From NCBI GenBank assembly GCA_020056045.1, contig JAGVIM010000256.1, positions 1-7,411 of the forward strand: a DNA stretch of 7,411 nucleotides, written 5' to 3'. Positions 5,926 through 7,411 of the stretch are shown here, in pieces. Source of the DNA: Nanobdellota archaeon (GTDB lineage Archaea; Nanobdellota; Nanobdellia; Pacearchaeales; GW2011-AR1). Numbering within the stretch: the stretch's first letter is position 1; each line of letters begins with the position of its first letter. Under the pieces are notes generated by a model that had not been told where the DNA came from, made no database searches, and worked only from the letters and a program-made list of their open reading frames with translations. Made by a program: the position numbers and the translations under genes.

Positions 5926-6495
5926 TTAGTTTTCTGAAGCCATTTTTTTATTTTCAATTACAGTTATTTTAGTTCCAGCAACAATCATTCCAATTTCACA
6001 TCTATCAAAACTATATCCCTCATAATTTTCCTTTGATTCATAGTCTTTTCTGCAAAATGCAACAAAACTTGATATTGCTTTTTCATTTTGCACTTCTTTG
6101 TCATAAATAGTTATTAAATCACATTCGGGATAATTTGCAAAAGTACAAGGTGTCATTTGATCATAGGTTTTATTAAAAGCAGAATATCTTGTAATTACTC
6201 TTAAACTGCTAAAAGGCCAGTAATTATAATAGTCTGTTTTATTAATAAGAGTAATTACCTTATCTCCATCTATACAATTTGATTTTGAAGAAACACAGCT
6301 AAATTCCGGAGAATCTGCAAGGCTGATTATTGAAGTAAATGTTTTTGTTTCTGCAAGTTCATTTGCTTTTTTATGAAGATTCATATAAACAATAGATATT
6401 ACAAAAAGTCCTGCTAAAGTAAAAAATAATACAACAGCAACTAACATAAATGCCATTTCCTGTATCTTAAGTTGAGATTTTTTACTATTCATCAT
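5926..6495 (-). CDS. type IV pilin-like secreted protein, cysteine-rich
   Basis: From the ATG at 6495 this is 189 residues. Its N-terminus MMNSKKSQLKIQEMAF has the short basic segment of a prepilin leader, with likely cleavage between Ser and Gln and a Glu at +6. A ~24-residue hydrophobic helix (MLVAVVLFFTLAGLFVISIVY) follows. The exterior has six Cys in close pairs (SCVSSKSNC, PCTFANYPEC, FC, RC), suggesting disulfides. The reading frame is open to an ATG at 6528, but that would add MMQILGVNYIK and lengthen the overlap with the upstream gene. The paired ATGs at 6495 and 6492 give a leader of normal length and an 11- or 8-bp overlap typical of translational coupling. No good Shine-Dalgarno site is seen; GGGTG lies about 14 nt off, which is too far. 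The QxKIQEMAF motif recurs in DPANN pilin-like proteins (recalled). Its exact role is unknown. Confidence 0.68.
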   Translation of the reverse strand: MMNSKKSQLKIQEMAFMLVAVVLFFTLAGLFVISIVYMNLHKKANELAETKTFTSIISLADSPEFSCVSSKSNCIDGDKVITLINKTDYYNYWPFSSLRVITRYSAFNKTYDQMTPCTFANYPECDLITIYDKEVQNEKAISSFVAFCRKDYESKENYEGYSFDRCEIGMIVAGTKITVIENKKMASEN

Positions 6496-7411
6496 TTTTA
6501 TATAATTTACACCCAGTATCTGCATCATTATTTATTGAATTAATTTCATCTGAAAAAGCAGAAAGAGCTCTAAGATCTTTTGAAGAACTCATATTACCTG
6601 CTTTTCCAATCATCATGAATAACTTTGTTTGAACATTTGATCTACAATTTTTTCTTTCAATAATCTTTATTTTATCAGTATAAACTTCTGCAAGTTTACT
6701 AAATTTAACCATAAGTCTTTTAACATTACATTCATATATATTTGGAGAAGAAAAAATAGCTGCATAAAGTAAATTTCCCTCATAATATACTTTTTCTCCA
6801 TCTTTTTGAACATATCTTCCTGCTGTAGAAATTTTTATATCACAATCAGTTGAAGAATCAAAACAAACCTTTGTTCCTTCACACACTTCTGTTGCATTTG
6901 GAAATTGAACATTCTTTGATTCAGTTAGCCTTTCAATATCTCTTTTTACTTCTTCAGGGGCTTTATAAAAACAATAATTCTTTGAATATAACATAATAAG
7001 ATCTGAAACTTTAAATGGCATTAAAAAGCCCATTGAAAACATATAAAACTTTTTCCCATCTATCTCATTTTCAACAAAAATATATTTATTATTAAAACTA
7101 ACCAAATCTCCAATTTGTGTATCTTTATCTTTAAACAGTTTATCTGTAACAGAAATACTTTCTCTTCCAAAAGGAGGATCTGTTAGTTCATTGCAGTCAA
7201 AATAAAATTTTGTTTCAAGTTTTGTATTAAGTGAACGAGATTTTCCAGCAGCAAGGCCTGTTTCCTGTGGATCAAAAATAGAAACCATTTGCTTTGCAGT
7301 TACTGTATTTGAAAAAACCTCTCCAACTTCAATAACTCTAACTGCAGCATAAATAGCTAGGAATAATATAAATCCTCCAGCCACCATTGCAAATAGCCAG
7401 CTAAAACTCAT
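6485..7411 (-). CDS. membrane-anchored, cysteine-rich surface protein; possible pilin-operon partner, perhaps 5'-truncated
   Basis: A frame of 308 codons runs to the window edge. The ATG at 7409-7411 is the last codon present, so the true start may lie outside. The N-terminus MSFSWLFAMVAGGFILFLAI is one hydrophobic helix with no visible basic or Gln/Glu prepilin signature. Such a signature could lie upstream of the window. The rest is hydrophilic with eight Cys (FDC, NYC, EVC, KVC, TDC, YEC, KNC, TGC), fitting an extracellular disulfide-bonded fold. I recognise no enzymatic motif. The SFSWLFA..VG.FILFLAIYA.. style is familiar from uncharacterised DPANN proteins found near pilin-like genes (recalled, not searched). 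Its stop codon overlaps the start of the next gene by 8-11 bp, so the two are very probably co-transcribed and coupled. A minor pilin or pilus-assembly accessory is the best guess. Confidence 0.65.
   Translation of the reverse strand: MSFSWLFAMVAGGFILFLAIYAAVRVIEVGEVFSNTVTAKQMVSIFDPQETGLAAGKSRSLNTKLETKFYFDCNELTDPPFGRESISVTDKLFKDKDTQIGDLVSFNNKYIFVENEIDGKKFYMFSMGFLMPFKVSDLIMLYSKNYCFYKAPEEVKRDIERLTESKNVQFPNATEVCEGTKVCFDSSTDCDIKISTAGRYVQKDGEKVYYEGNLLYAAIFSSPNIYECNVKRLMVKFSKLAEVYTDKIKIIERKNCRSNVQTKLFMMIGKAGNMSSSKDLRALSAFSDEINSINNDADTGCKLYKNDE

Overview
The window looks like part of a DPANN-type archaeal genome, most like Woesearchaeota or Pacearchaeota. The DNA is very AT-rich. The longest gene encodes a surface-layer protein of the methanococcal/DPANN type, the promoters have archaeal BRE/TATA form, Shine-Dalgarno sites match the archaeal anti-SD, and the pilin-like leaders have archaeal class III form. 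The lineage is inferred from protein character, not from a marker gene.

Layout. Positions 90-2498 (minus) hold an 802-residue secreted S-layer protein followed by an oligo-T termination tract. Positions 2499-2946 are a 448-bp gene-free divergent promoter region. It carries a strong minus-strand BRE/TATA about 230 bp upstream of the S-layer start, which implies a ~200-nt leader. It also holds a tandem 9-bp repeat at the predicted transcription start, a small inverted repeat beside the promoter, and a plus-strand promoter for the next gene. Positions 2947-3297 (plus) encode a small winged-helix DNA-binding protein resembling the HVO_A0114 family. Positions 3331-5355 (plus) encode a membrane-anchored surface protein: one N-terminal membrane segment, a disulfide-type domain, a long proline-free helical stalk, a six-cysteine linker and a C-terminal alpha/beta-hydrolase. 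Positions 5335-7411 (minus) hold three small pilin-like or membrane-anchored, cysteine-rich surface proteins in tight series. Their last gene overlaps the hydrolase gene tail to tail by 21 bp.

Taken together, the window is devoted to the cell surface: the S-layer lattice, a tethered hydrolase that may sit between membrane and lattice, and pilin-like subunits. The only cytoplasmic product is the small regulator, which lies divergent to the S-layer gene and is a plausible, unproven controller of it or of the downstream hydrolase. The most unusual items are the stalked hydrolase with a non-canonical nucleophile elbow and a cysteine-rich collar, the long S-layer leader with repeats at its start, and the hairpin between two pilin-like genes. 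I see no tRNA, rRNA, CRISPR array, insertion sequence or attachment site.
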